DNA of 64,000 nucleotides, from the NCBI RefSeq assembly GCF_003477885.1, contig NZ_QUEE01000014.1, positions 1-64,000 on the forward strand, written 5' to 3'. The DNA comes from Lachnotalea sp. AF33-28 (lineage in GTDB: Bacteria > Bacillota > Clostridia > Lachnospirales > Lachnospiraceae). Positions within the stretch are counted from its first letter, which is position 1; every line of letters starts with the position of its first letter. A program made the translations under genes and the position numbers. Shown in pieces: positions 51,772-60,278 of this stretch. Below the pieces are notes generated by a model. That model did not search any database and was not told the origin of the DNA. It was given only the letters and a program-made list of their open reading frames with translations.

Positions 51772-52677
51772 ATGTTTGAAATCATAAGACGCGAGAGTGT
51801 TTACCTTTGGTACTATTTCAGCGTTCAGCTGGAGCAGCTCTTTCCCTATTGGGTGCTGGGTATGCTGCTGGGCTCCGCTGTCTCTGTCTTTCTCAAAGAC
51901 AAGATACATAACACCTTTCGCGCAATCGGTGAGAAAAAGATTGGTATATTGGGCATTGTTGCCGCCAGTGTTCTTGGGATCGCTTCTCCGCTGTGCATGT
52001 ACGGAACCATTCCCATTGCTGCTTCCTTTTCCAAAGGCGGAATCAAAGATGACTGGCTGGCGGCGTTTATGATGTCCTCCATCCTCTTGAATCCGCAGCT
52101 GATCCTATACAGTGCGGCGCTGGGAACGACCGCATTGGTCGTGCGGATCGTCTCCTGCTTTGTGTGCGGCATTGCTGCCGGTCTGCTGGTGCGTATTTTT
52201 TATCGAAACAAACCGTTTTTCAATTTCGAAGGATTTTCCGAACCCCGGAGCCGTGACGTTGACCCGAACATTCTGATTCGATTTTTGAAAAATCTCGGCA
52301 GGAATGTCAAGGCAACCGGAATATACTTCTTGATTGGTATCGTGCTTTCCGCATTGTTTCAGCGGTATGTACCGTCTGATATGATGACCTCCATATTCGG
52401 AGGGAACGAAGCCTTCGGCGTTCTGATGGCAGCAACCGTCGGCGTACCGCTGTATGCCTGCGGAGGCGGAACGATTCCTCTTTTGCAGGGCTGGTTAATG
52501 GATGGAATGTCTATGGGGAGCGCGGCGGCGTTTATGATTACCGGCCCCGCCACCAAAATCACGAATTTGGGTGCAGTAAAAATTGTTCTTGGAATGAGAT
52601 GTTTTTTACTCTATATTGGCTATATGATGTTGTTTTCCCTGGCGACAGGGTTGATTGTCAATGGGATTATATTATAA
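51772..52677 (+). CDS. permease, DUF318/YraQ (ArsP_1-like) family
   Basis: 301 aa, about eight membrane segments. GIASPLCMYGTIPIAASFSKGGIKDDWLAAFMMSSILLNPQL and GVPLYACGGGTIPLLQGWLMDGMSMGSAAAFMITGPATKI are the two repeated family motifs with paired Cys. Relatives export organoarsenicals or take part in metal and thiol handling; substrate here is unknown. Confidence 0.88.
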   Translation: MFEIIRRESVYLWYYFSVQLEQLFPYWVLGMLLGSAVSVFLKDKIHNTFRAIGEKKIGILGIVAASVLGIASPLCMYGTIPIAASFSKGGIKDDWLAAFMMSSILLNPQLILYSAALGTTALVVRIVSCFVCGIAAGLLVRIFYRNKPFFNFEGFSEPRSRDVDPNILIRFLKNLGRNVKATGIYFLIGIVLSALFQRYVPSDMMTSIFGGNEAFGVLMAATVGVPLYACGGGTIPLLQGWLMDGMSMGSAAAFMITGPATKITNLGAVKIVLGMRCFLLYIGYMMLFSLATGLIVNGIIL

Positions 52678-52766
52678 TAATTGGCAAAACATCAGAACGG
52701 TTGTGATAACATGGGAAATTAGTTGTACTGGATATATTAGAATCCGGAAAACGGATTGGGGAAAAG

Positions 52767-53204
52767 TTGGTGCTACTACTGACTAAAACTCAGCGACAGG
52801 AACTTGCTCACTTCCTTCTTGAATACTCTGAGACAACAGATGCCTGTTCTTTATACCAACATTTTTCGAGATACGCCTGGCAAGACAGCAATCTTCTTAC
52901 AGAAATACGGGAAGGTGATTTATATCTCTGTCTGGAACAACGACTTGTGACTGTTCGTGAACAGGAAATATGTCTGACAGTCAAAGAGTTTGATATATTG
53001 TTCTTGCTTGCCAGCAATCCAAAGCGGGTAGTTACTTATGAACTTATCATGGATTTGGTCTGGAAAGAGGATTATACCTACTATTCACGAAAAGCAATTA
53101 ACAACCATATATGTAATCTAAGGAAAAAATTAAAGATAGACCCAGGCGATCCCGACTATATCAAAAGTGTTACCGGAATCGGATATAAGTTTTCGTTGCC
53201 ATAA
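52767..53204 (+). CDS. orphan OmpR-type winged-helix protein
   Basis: 145 aa from a TTG (GTG next codon) with GGGGA upstream. Only the DNA-binding half of a response regulator is recognisable (about 65-145: ICLTVKEFDILFLLASNPKRVVTYELIMDLVWKEDYTYYSRKAINNHICNLRKKL...SVTGIGYKF); no receiver domain. Such orphans occur in the mobility modules of Clostridia integrative elements. Followed by a clean terminator. Confidence 0.85.
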   Translation: MVLLLTKTQRQELAHFLLEYSETTDACSLYQHFSRYAWQDSNLLTEIREGDLYLCLEQRLVTVREQEICLTVKEFDILFLLASNPKRVVTYELIMDLVWKEDYTYYSRKAINNHICNLRKKLKIDPGDPDYIKSVTGIGYKFSLP

Positions 53205-53246
53205 ATTCACACCATAGGGTAAAACCTGCGGTGTGAATTTTTTTGT
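53203..53246 (+). terminator. terminator after the winged-helix gene
   Basis: Stem AAATTCACACC/GGTGTGAATTT (53203-53213, 53230-53240) with T-tract, overlapping the stop codon. Confidence 0.85.
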
Positions 53247-53282
53247 ATTTTCTCAGGACAGACGGCAACTTTCTCCTGAAAT

Positions 53283-53406
53283 ATGTACTGAATAATGGAG
53301 GGATTTTTTGGCTGCCACTTCTGATAGGGTAAATTGTGAATTTTTTGTGAAGTTTTCAAAAAGACCCCAAAAATGTACGGAATAGTGAATGGATATTTTT
53401 TGACAG
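53283..53406 (+). repeat. pair of direct repeats before the VLP gene
   Basis: ATGTACTGAATAATGGAG (53283) and ATGTACGGAATAGTGAAT (53373), each followed by GGAT-(A)TTTTTTG, 90 bp apart. A weaker TGTACTGGATA is at about 52722. Could be binding sites for an element regulator, or recombinase accessory sites. Confidence 0.55.
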
Positions 53407-53413
53407 TCAGGAG

Positions 53414-53806
53414 GTGAAGCATATAAAAGATAAAATACCGGTCATGGATTATAGCCAATACCGGAAGGCAAGGAAATTAGTTCATGCGTGCTGTAATTAT
53501 GATAACGGAAACTGCATCATGCTGGATGACGGAGAGGAATGCGTCTGTGTCCAGAGCATTTCCTACTCGCTTTTATGCAGATGGTTTCGGATTGCGGTTC
53601 TTCCATTGGACAATCCTTTGGAAACAGCTCTGTTACACAGGGGCAACATGAAACGGTGCGCTGTCTGCGGCCAGCCGTTTCTTCCCGGCTCTAACCGGGC
53701 GAAATATTGTAAGTCCTGTGCGGCAAAGGTGCATCGAAAACAGAAGAATGCCAGCGACCGTAAAAGAAGGCTCCTATGCGGACAATTAGAAGCGAAAAAA
53801 CCTTGA
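53414..53806 (+). CDS. cysteine-rich VLP domain protein
   Basis: About 130 aa. YRKARKLVHACCNYDNGNCIMLDDGEECVCVQSISYSLLCRWFRIAVLP is the Cys_rich_VLP signature, then a zinc-ribbon-like CAVCGQPFLPGSNRAKYCKSCAAKVHRKQ. Found almost only in integrative elements of Firmicutes. Start uncertain: GTG at 53414 lies in the AGGAGGTG site; ATG at 53444 is the next ordinary start. Confidence 0.85.
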   Translation: MKHIKDKIPVMDYSQYRKARKLVHACCNYDNGNCIMLDDGEECVCVQSISYSLLCRWFRIAVLPLDNPLETALLHRGNMKRCAVCGQPFLPGSNRAKYCKSCAAKVHRKQKNASDRKRRLLCGQLEAKKP

Positions 53807-54062
53807 TATTGCTGGACGCTTCAACACTTGTCAGCGGGCAGGCAGTATAAATCCCTTCTACATCCGTAAAACAGTCTTGAAACTGTCCGCAGAGGTAATT
53901 TCACCTATCCGGGATTTTCCCGATTAGGTGGTATCTATTTCTCTTATATTTCATGCATTTTAGAGTTCGCTCAAAAACGGGGGTATCCTGTCTTGGAATT
54001 TCAGAGACTGGAAAAACGGACACTCTGCACTGCCCCAAAGCTGTCTTTCCGGCAGTGGATAA

Positions 54063-54275
54063 TCCGACGCTTTGGAGAGCCGGAAAATAGACGGAACGGT
54101 ACGGCTGTATTTTACAGTAGAAGAAGCAAAAGGGAAGCTGCACCGGAGCCGTCAGGTAACGACCCGTGCGTTTCAGGAATTAGAGCGCAGCGGACTGATT
54201 ATCCGTAGGAAACAGGGGCTTGGCAGACCGGCAGTAATTACCCTGAGAATTCCGACAACAGGAAAGGAGAACTGA
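54063..54275 (+). pseudogene. RepA-type replication initiator, fragment
   Basis: About 70 codons without a standard start: GTVRLYFTVEEAKGKLHRSRQVTTRAFQELERSGLIIRRKQGLGRPAVITLRI matches the C-terminal part of the RepA_N winged helix (YFTVEEA...GLIERKKQGxGRP). A stop at 54060 closes the frame upstream and the preceding 250 bp contain no matching N-terminus. Most likely a decayed remnant. 53807-54062 holds nothing else recognisable. Confidence 0.6.
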
Positions 54276-54279
54276 CTGA

Positions 54280-54516
54280 ATGGCAGATAAAAAAGATTTG
54301 AGTACACTTCCGCAGTTTCTGAAACCGGAGGTGGCGGAACGTGTGGCAGAGCATTTCAAAGACGGTGTGTTTGAATTTGATTTTGATACCGAGGAACATA
54401 TCACCGTGGAGGGCAACACGGTTTACCATGTGATTCCTCATTATGCTGGTGATGATGCGGAAAGTGTGCTGAACAAGCTGCGCCGGATGATTGCAAAAAA
54501 CTTGGAGGAAATATAA
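54280..54516 (+). CDS. TnpW-like small transposon protein
   Basis: 78 aa, AAAGGAG upstream, 4 nt after the RepA fragment. EEHITVEGNTVYHVIPHYAGDDAESVLNKLRRMIAKNLEE resembles TnpW-type proteins encoded just before TnpX-type recombinases. Role unknown; position is the best support. Confidence 0.6.
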   Translation: MADKKDLSTLPQFLKPEVAERVAEHFKDGVFEFDFDTEEHITVEGNTVYHVIPHYAGDDAESVLNKLRRMIAKNLEEI

Positions 54517-54527
54517 ATGAGGGAGGC

Positions 54528-54574
54528 TGAAATAACAGAAAGAATGCGTTATAATACAGGTAACCGTTTACCTG
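54528..54574 (+). promoter_or_regulatory. recombinase promoter with palindrome
   Basis: -35 TGAAAT (54528-54533), 16-bp spacer, -10 TATAAT (54550-54555), then CAGGTAA-ccgt-TTACCTG (54557-54574) over the transcript start: a probable operator controlling recombinase expression. Confidence 0.6.
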
Positions 54575-54610
54575 GCTGTTATCCCTTTTTCGGGAGGAAA
54601 GGAGCTACTT

Positions 54611-56251
54611 ATGAACCAGCAGCCAGATAAAATCACAGCTTTATATTGCCGTTTAAGCCAGGACGATGCCCTTGACGGAGAATCCAACAGTATCACCAAT
54701 CAAAAGGCACTGCTCTCCAAATATGCCGTAGAACACGGTTTCCGCAACACCATGTTATTTGTAGACGACGGATTTTCAGGAACGAACTTTCAAAGACCCG
54801 GATTTCAGGAAATGATGAAATATGTGGAGGACTATTCTGTTTCCACACTGATTGTCAAAGACCTGTCCCGGCTCGGCAGGGAGTATTCCTATATGGGGCG
54901 TTTGCAGGATTTCATTTTCCCGGCTTACGACGTTCGCTTCATCGCAATCAATGATGATGTGGACAGCGCGAAAGGAGAAAATGATTTTGCCGTTTTCAAA
55001 AATGTGTTCAATGATTATTACGCAAAGGACACCAGCAAGAAAATCCGGGCAGTTGTCAGAATGCGGGGTGAAGCCGGGGAACACCTTGCCAGCAACCCGC
55101 CCTACGGCTATATCAAAGACCCGCAGGACAAAAAGAAATGGATTGTGGATGAAGAAGCGGCTAAGGTGGTGCAGCGTATTTTTGACCTGTGTATTGCAGG
55201 GAAAGGTCCGATGCAGATAGCCAAAATACTGACAGCAGAAAAGGTGCTGACCGTCACCGCCTACCATGCCAAACAGAAAAGCTGGACAATGCCAGATAAT
55301 TTATATGGATGGAACAGAAAGTCAATCGCCGGTATTTTGGAACGGCGGGAATATACCGGCTGTACAGTCAACTTCAAGACTTATACAAAATCCCTGAAAT
55401 TCAAAAAGCGACTGGAAAATCCGAAAGAAAATCAACGGATATTTGAAGGAACACAATCGGCAATCATTGAGTACGGACAATGGGAACGGATACAGGCTCT
55501 CAGGGAAAATAAACGCAGGGCAACCAAGACCGGCAAGACAAGCATTTTCTCCGGCCTTGTCCGCTGTGCTGACTGCGGAGCTAAGCTCTATTACTGTACC
55601 TGCAACAGCTACAAAGATGATTCGCAAGATCATTTTGTCTGTTCCAATTACAAAAGCAATACCGGTTCTTGCCAGATTCACTATATCCGTGAAATCACGC
55701 TGTATAAACGGGTACTGGAATGTGTTCAGCGGACGCTGACCTATGTGCGGCTGTTTCAGGATGACTTCACGCAGGAAATGCTGATGCAGGATGAAGCCAG
55801 CCGAAAAGCAGAACTGGCGCAGAAACGAAAAGCCCTGTCCGGTGCACAGAAGCGCATGGAGAACTTGGATAAAATCATCCAGCACCTTTATGAAGATAAT
55901 GTTCTGGGAAAACTGAGCGACCTTCGTTTTCAGAAGTTATCTGCACAATATGAAACGGAACAGTCGGAAATCCGGCAGCTTTCCGAAACACTGGAGCGTG
56001 AAATCACAGAAGAAGCCGAGCAGGTCTCGGATATAGGACGTTTCTTACAGCTCGCAGAACGATATTCCGATATACAGGAGCTTGACGCTGCGACAGTCAA
56101 CGAACTGATTGAAAAAATCGTCATCCATAACCCGGAGAAAATTGACGGAAGAAAGCATGTGACGATTGAGATTTACTTTACTTATGTGGGTAAGATTCGG
56201 ATCCCTCTTCAAAAACCGGAGCTGCCTGCAACCACAGAAAAACCGGCGTGA
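54611..56251 (+). CDS. large serine recombinase, TnpX/TndX type
   Basis: 546 aa. Resolvase domain with catalytic Ser in ALYCRLSQDD (S17) and DDGFSGTNFQRPGFQEMM, IVKDLSRLGR; recombinase domain (about 175-300); zinc ribbon CADCGAKLYYC...CSNYKSNTGSC (about 322-355); coiled coil (about 390-480); C-terminal DUF4368-like region (ELIEKIVIHNPEKIDGRK). Excises and inserts elements as circles. GGAGGAAAGGAG upstream. The last codons form one arm of the hairpin that can terminate the converging tuf transcript. Confidence 0.95.
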   Translation: MNQQPDKITALYCRLSQDDALDGESNSITNQKALLSKYAVEHGFRNTMLFVDDGFSGTNFQRPGFQEMMKYVEDYSVSTLIVKDLSRLGREYSYMGRLQDFIFPAYDVRFIAINDDVDSAKGENDFAVFKNVFNDYYAKDTSKKIRAVVRMRGEAGEHLASNPPYGYIKDPQDKKKWIVDEEAAKVVQRIFDLCIAGKGPMQIAKILTAEKVLTVTAYHAKQKSWTMPDNLYGWNRKSIAGILERREYTGCTVNFKTYTKSLKFKKRLENPKENQRIFEGTQSAIIEYGQWERIQALRENKRRATKTGKTSIFSGLVRCADCGAKLYYCTCNSYKDDSQDHFVCSNYKSNTGSCQIHYIREITLYKRVLECVQRTLTYVRLFQDDFTQEMLMQDEASRKAELAQKRKALSGAQKRMENLDKIIQHLYEDNVLGKLSDLRFQKLSAQYETEQSEIRQLSETLEREITEEAEQVSDIGRFLQLAERYSDIQELDAATVNELIEKIVIHNPEKIDGRKHVTIEIYFTYVGKIRIPLQKPELPATTEKPA

Positions 56252-56268
56252 CTTCCGCCACGCCGGTT
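56241..56268 (-). terminator. terminator of the str operon, inside the recombinase 3' end
   Basis: AACCGGCGTG (56241-56250) and CACGCCGGTT (56259-56268), 10-bp perfect stem. On the minus strand it is followed by TTTTT, so it works for tuf transcripts, about 80 nt after the tuf stop. On the plus strand no T-tract follows. Confidence 0.75.
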
Positions 56269-56289
56269 CTACCGAAAAATTTCATTTAC

Positions 56290-56322
56290 TTCCTTATGAG
56301 CCTCCGCCTAATCCTCGGGAGC
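56290..56322 (-). repeat. right terminal inverted repeat of the 15 kb element
   Basis: Read on the minus strand: GCTCCCGAGGATTAGG... ending GCTCATAAGGAA, 27/33 identical to 41342-41374. It starts 26 bp after the tuf stop codon. Confidence 0.75.
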
Positions 56323-56348
56323 CTTTATTTTACTGTATTTAACAGCGA

Positions 56349-57542
56349 TTACTCGATAATGGTAGCAACACGGCCTGAACCAACTGTACGTCCGCCTTCA
56401 CGGATAGCGAAAGTAAGACCCTGCTCCATAGCGATCGGGTGGATCAGCTCGATGGTCATCTCTACGTTATCACCAGGCATGCACATCTCAACGCCTTCCG
56501 GCAGATTGCAGACACCGGTTACGTCGGTTGTTCTGAAATAGAACTGAGGTCTGTAGTTGTTGAAGAAAGGAGTATGACGTCCACCTTCATCTTTGGTCAG
56601 TACGTAAACCTGTGCTGTAAATTTCTTGTGGCAGGTAACGGAACCGGGTTTAGCCAGAACCTGGCCTCTTTCGATTTCGTTTCTCTGAACACCACGAAGC
56701 AGAGCACCGATGTTATCACCAGCCTGTCCTTCGTCCAGCAGCTTGTGGAACATCTCAACGCCGGTGCAGACAACCTTACGGTTTTCATCCTTCAGACCAA
56801 CGATTTCAACTTCGTCGGATACATGGATTGTACCACGCTCTACTCTACCGGTAGCAACCGTACCACGGCCTGTGATAGAGAATACGTCCTCTACAGGCAT
56901 CAGGAAAGGCTTATCTGTATCTCTGATCGGATCCGGAATATACTTGTCGATGATCTCGAACAGTTCAACAATCTTGTCTCCCCACGGTCCCATGGGATCT
57001 TCCAGAGCCTTCAGAGCGGAACCCTGAATGATCGGTGTGTCATCGCCCGGGAAATCATACTCGTTTAACAGCTCTCTGATTTCCATATCAACCAGCTCAA
57101 GCAGTTCTTCGTCGTCTACCATATCACATTTGTTCATGAATACAACAACGTAAGGAACGCCTACCTGACGAGCCAGCAGGATATGCTCTCTCGTCTGAGC
57201 CATAACACCATCGGTAGCAGCTACAACCAGGATAGCACCATCCATCTGTGCAGCGCCGGTGATCATGTTCTTTACATAGTCAGCATGTCCGGGGCAGTCT
57301 ACGTGTGCGTAGTGTCTGTTCGGAGTCTCATACTCTACGTGAGAAGTGGAGATTGTGATACCACGCTCTCTCTCTTCCGGAGCCTTGTCGATCTGATCAA
57401 ATGCTACTTCTTCGCCTAAACCATATCTCTTGAACAGTGTGTAGGTGATAGCAGCTGTTAAAGTTGTCTTACCGTGGTCAACGTGGCCAATTGTACCAAT
57501 GTTACAATGCGGCTTGCTTCTTTCAAATTTAGCTTTAGACAT
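56349..57542 (-). CDS. tuf: elongation factor Tu
   Basis: 397 aa GTPase that brings aminoacyl-tRNA to the ribosome. GHVDHGKTT (G1), DCPGHADYVKNMITGAAQMDGAILVV (G3), NKCD (G4) and the C-terminal GGRTVGSGRVATIIE. Last gene of the str operon, with an additional promoter of its own. Confidence 0.99.
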   Translation of the reverse strand: MSKAKFERSKPHCNIGTIGHVDHGKTTLTAAITYTLFKRYGLGEEVAFDQIDKAPEERERGITISTSHVEYETPNRHYAHVDCPGHADYVKNMITGAAQMDGAILVVAATDGVMAQTREHILLARQVGVPYVVVFMNKCDMVDDEELLELVDMEIRELLNEYDFPGDDTPIIQGSALKALEDPMGPWGDKIVELFEIIDKYIPDPIRDTDKPFLMPVEDVFSITGRGTVATGRVERGTIHVSDEVEIVGLKDENRKVVCTGVEMFHKLLDEGQAGDNIGALLRGVQRNEIERGQVLAKPGSVTCHKKFTAQVYVLTKDEGGRHTPFFNNYRPQFYFRTTDVTGVCNLPEGVEMCMPGDNVEMTIELIHPIAMEQGLTFAIREGGRTVGSGRVATIIE

Positions 57543-57613
57543 TGTTAAAAGTCCTCCTTCATAATCGCCCGTCGGCGGGCATTATTGATTTTTGGGTTTA
57601 GATAGCTGGTATT

Positions 57614-57642
57614 ATTATAGGATATAACACCGATATTTTCAA
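57614..57642 (-). promoter_or_regulatory. internal tuf promoter
   Basis: Minus strand: -35 TTGAAA (57637-57642), 17-bp spacer, -10 TATAAT (57614-57619), in the fusA-tuf spacer. Would allow extra EF-Tu synthesis. Confidence 0.8.
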
Positions 57643-57645
57643 GCA

Positions 57646-59763
57646 TTATTTCTCTTTGGCAGCGATTACTTTTTCCTGTACACTCTTCGGTACGGGCTCA
57701 TATCTGTCAAAGAACATGGAATAGGCACCGCGGCCCTGGGTCTTGCTTCTTAAGTCAGTAGCATAACCGAACATTTCAGCCAGCGGAACAAATCCTTTAA
57801 TCAGCTTGGAACCATTTACATCTTCGAAAGCCTCGATACGGCCGCGGCGGGAATTGATATCACCGATAACATCTCCCATATAATCTTCCGGAGTCGTAAC
57901 TTCCACTTTCATGATCGGCTCAAGCAGCACTGCGCCGCCCTTGTGCATCGCATCCTTAAACGCCATGGAACCGGCGATCTTAAATGCCATTTCACTGGAG
58001 TCGACTTCATGGTAAGAACCATCGTATACGGTGGCCTTAACACCCAGTACCGGGTAGCCTGCCAGGACACCGCACTTGGTGGCTTCCTGGATACCTGCGT
58101 CTACCGCAGGGATATATTCTTTCGGAATCGCACCGCCGACAATCGCGGATACGAATTCGTAGGTCTTCTCACCGTTGGGATCCATGGGCTCAAAACGAAC
58201 CTTGGCATGTCCGTACTGTCCACGTCCACCGGACTGCTTCGCATACTTGCTGTCCACTTCCACCATCTTAGTGAACGCTTCTTTGTAAGCAACCTGAGGC
58301 GCGCCTACATTTGCCTCCACCTTGAATTCACGCAGAAGTCTGTCCACGATGATTTCCAGATGCAGCTCGCCCATACCTTCGATGATGGTCTGACCGGTCT
58401 CCACATTCGTGGATACGCGGAAGGTCGGATCCTCTTCTGCCAGTTTGGCAAGCGCTTCACCCATCTTATCCTGTCCGGCTTTCGTCTTCGGCTCGATTGC
58501 AACGCCGATAACCGGTTCAGGGAACTCCATGGACTCCAGAATAACCGGATGCTGATCGTCACAGATCGTATCGCCGGTGGTGGTGAATTTCAGACCAACC
58601 GCTGCGGCAATATCTCCTGAATATACCTTGTCCAGTTCTTCTCTCTTATTAGCATGCATCTGCAGGATACGGCCTACACGCTCTTTCTTGCCTTTCGTGG
58701 CATTGAGCACATAGGAGCCGGAATTGAGCGTTCCGGAATATACGCGGAAGAACGCCAGCTTTCCTACAAACGGGTCGGCCATGATCTTGAATGCCAGAGC
58801 CGCAAACGGCTCGTCATCGGAAGAATGTCTCACAACCGTGTTGCCGTCCATATCCGTTCCTTCTATAGAAGGAATATCTGTGGGAGCGGGCATATACTCG
58901 AGAACCGCATCCAGAAGCTTCTGAACGCCTTTGTTTCTGTATGCCGTACCGCAGAGCACAGGAATGATCTGCACGGAAATGGTTGCTTTTCTAAGAGCTG
59001 CCTTCAGTGCTTCCACAGAAGGCTCTTCACCTTCCAGATATTCCATCATCAGGTCGTCATCCGTCTCACAGATGGACTCCACCATAGCGGTGCGGTATTC
59101 TTCCGCCTGATCCTTCATATCCTCGGGAATTTCACATACCGTGATGTCTTCGCCCTTTTCGTCGTTATAGATATAGGCCTGCATTTCAAACAGGTCTATG
59201 ATACCCTTGAAATTGTCTTCTTTACCAATCGGAAGCTGAATCGGAACTGCGTTATGACCCAGCCTGGACTTGATCATGCTCACAGCGTTAAAGAAATCTG
59301 CACCCATGATATCCATCTTATTGATAAATGCCATTCTCGGAACGTTGTACTTATCAGCCTGACGCCAAACGTTTTCTGACTGTGGCTCAACGCCGCCCTT
59401 CGCACAGAACACGCCGACAGCACTGTCCAGCACACGCAGTGAACGCTCTACCTCAACGGTAAAGTCAACGTGGCCAGGCGTATCAATGATATTGATACGG
59501 TGCTCCAGAGCGCCTTCTTTGGGTTTCGTCTTTTCTTCCAAAGTCCAGTGACATGTGGTGGCAGCTGAAGTAATCGTAATACCCCTCTCCTGTTCCTGCG
59601 CCATCCAGTCCATGGTCGCAGTACCTTCATGAGTATCGCCAATCTTATAATTCACACCGGTATAGAACAGTATACGCTCGGTAAGAGTGGTCTTACCGGC
59701 GTCAATATGCGCCATGATACCGATGTTTCTGGTTCTCTCTAATGGATATTGTCTTTCAGCCAA
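57646..59763 (-). CDS. fusA: elongation factor G
   Basis: 705 aa translocase. AHIDAGKTT, IDTPGHVDF, NKMD GTPase motifs; domain IV-V region ends GYATDLRSKTQGRGAYSMFFDRYEPVPKSVQEK. Standard str-operon position between rpsG and tuf. Confidence 0.99.
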   Translation of the reverse strand: MAERQYPLERTRNIGIMAHIDAGKTTLTERILFYTGVNYKIGDTHEGTATMDWMAQEQERGITITSAATTCHWTLEEKTKPKEGALEHRINIIDTPGHVDFTVEVERSLRVLDSAVGVFCAKGGVEPQSENVWRQADKYNVPRMAFINKMDIMGADFFNAVSMIKSRLGHNAVPIQLPIGKEDNFKGIIDLFEMQAYIYNDEKGEDITVCEIPEDMKDQAEEYRTAMVESICETDDDLMMEYLEGEEPSVEALKAALRKATISVQIIPVLCGTAYRNKGVQKLLDAVLEYMPAPTDIPSIEGTDMDGNTVVRHSSDDEPFAALAFKIMADPFVGKLAFFRVYSGTLNSGSYVLNATKGKKERVGRILQMHANKREELDKVYSGDIAAAVGLKFTTTGDTICDDQHPVILESMEFPEPVIGVAIEPKTKAGQDKMGEALAKLAEEDPTFRVSTNVETGQTIIEGMGELHLEIIVDRLLREFKVEANVGAPQVAYKEAFTKMVEVDSKYAKQSGGRGQYGHAKVRFEPMDPNGEKTYEFVSAIVGGAIPKEYIPAVDAGIQEATKCGVLAGYPVLGVKATVYDGSYHEVDSSEMAFKIAGSMAFKDAMHKGGAVLLEPIMKVEVTTPEDYMGDVIGDINSRRGRIEAFEDVNGSKLIKGFVPLAEMFGYATDLRSKTQGRGAYSMFFDRYEPVPKSVQEKVIAAKEK

Positions 59764-59807
59764 GGAAATTTCCTCCTTCTTAAGCTAAGCAGCAAGACTG
59801 GCAAAAA

Positions 59808-60278
59808 CTAGAATCTGTAATGAGCGAACGCCTTGTTTGCCTCTGCCATCTTGTGCATGTCTTCTTTTCTCTTAACGGCTGCGCCAGTGTTGTTAGCTGC
59901 GTCAAGAATTTCATTTGCCAATCTGTCTTCCTGTGTTTTCTCGCCTCTCTTGCGGGAGAACATGGTCAGCCAGCGCAGAGCCAGAGCCTGCCTTCTGTCC
60001 GGTTTTACTTCGATTGGTACCTGATAGGTCGCACCGCCGATACGTTTTGCTTTTACTTCCAGAACAGGCATGATGTTGTTCATAGCCTCTTCAAATACTT
60101 CCAGAGCAGGCTTTCCAGCCTTCTCCTCGACTTTGCCAAAAGCTCCGTATACGATCTTCTGTGCAACACCCTTTTTGCCGTCCAGCATAATATTGTTGAT
60201 TAACTTTGTAACCACTTTATTATTATACATGGGATCGGCCAATACATCTCTTTTTGGTGTATGTCCTTTACGTGGCAC
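59808..60278 (-). CDS. rpsG: 30S ribosomal protein S7
   Basis: 156 aa: MPRKGHTPKRDVLADPMYNNKVVTKLINNIMLDGKKG and VKPDRRQALALRWLTMFSRKR. S7 organises the 30S head and in E. coli represses the str operon through the rpsL-rpsG spacer, which here is long and folded. Confidence 0.98.
   Translation of the reverse strand: MPRKGHTPKRDVLADPMYNNKVVTKLINNIMLDGKKGVAQKIVYGAFGKVEEKAGKPALEVFEEAMNNIMPVLEVKAKRIGGATYQVPIEVKPDRRQALALRWLTMFSRKRGEKTQEDRLANEILDAANNTGAAVKRKEDMHKMAEANKAFAHYRF

Larger units (their letters stand above)
41342..56322. mobile_element. 15 kb integrase-bearing element with redox cargo
   Basis: About 14,981 bp bounded by 33-bp imperfect inverted repeats. The right end holds the mobility module: orphan winged helix, Cys-rich VLP protein, RepA fragment, TnpW-like protein and a TnpX-type large serine recombinase. 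The left two thirds hold a LysR regulator and about 13 redox or export genes, all on the plus strand, opposite to the flanking genes. Tn4451-type elements that use TnpX also have short inverted ends. No conjugation genes are present, so it would be mobilisable or decayed. The boundaries are inferred from the repeats alone. Confidence 0.6.

Noticed and set aside
41726..52677. antibiotic-resistance cargo of the Tn4451 type
   Set aside because: None of the cargo genes is a known resistance gene; the content is redox and export functions.
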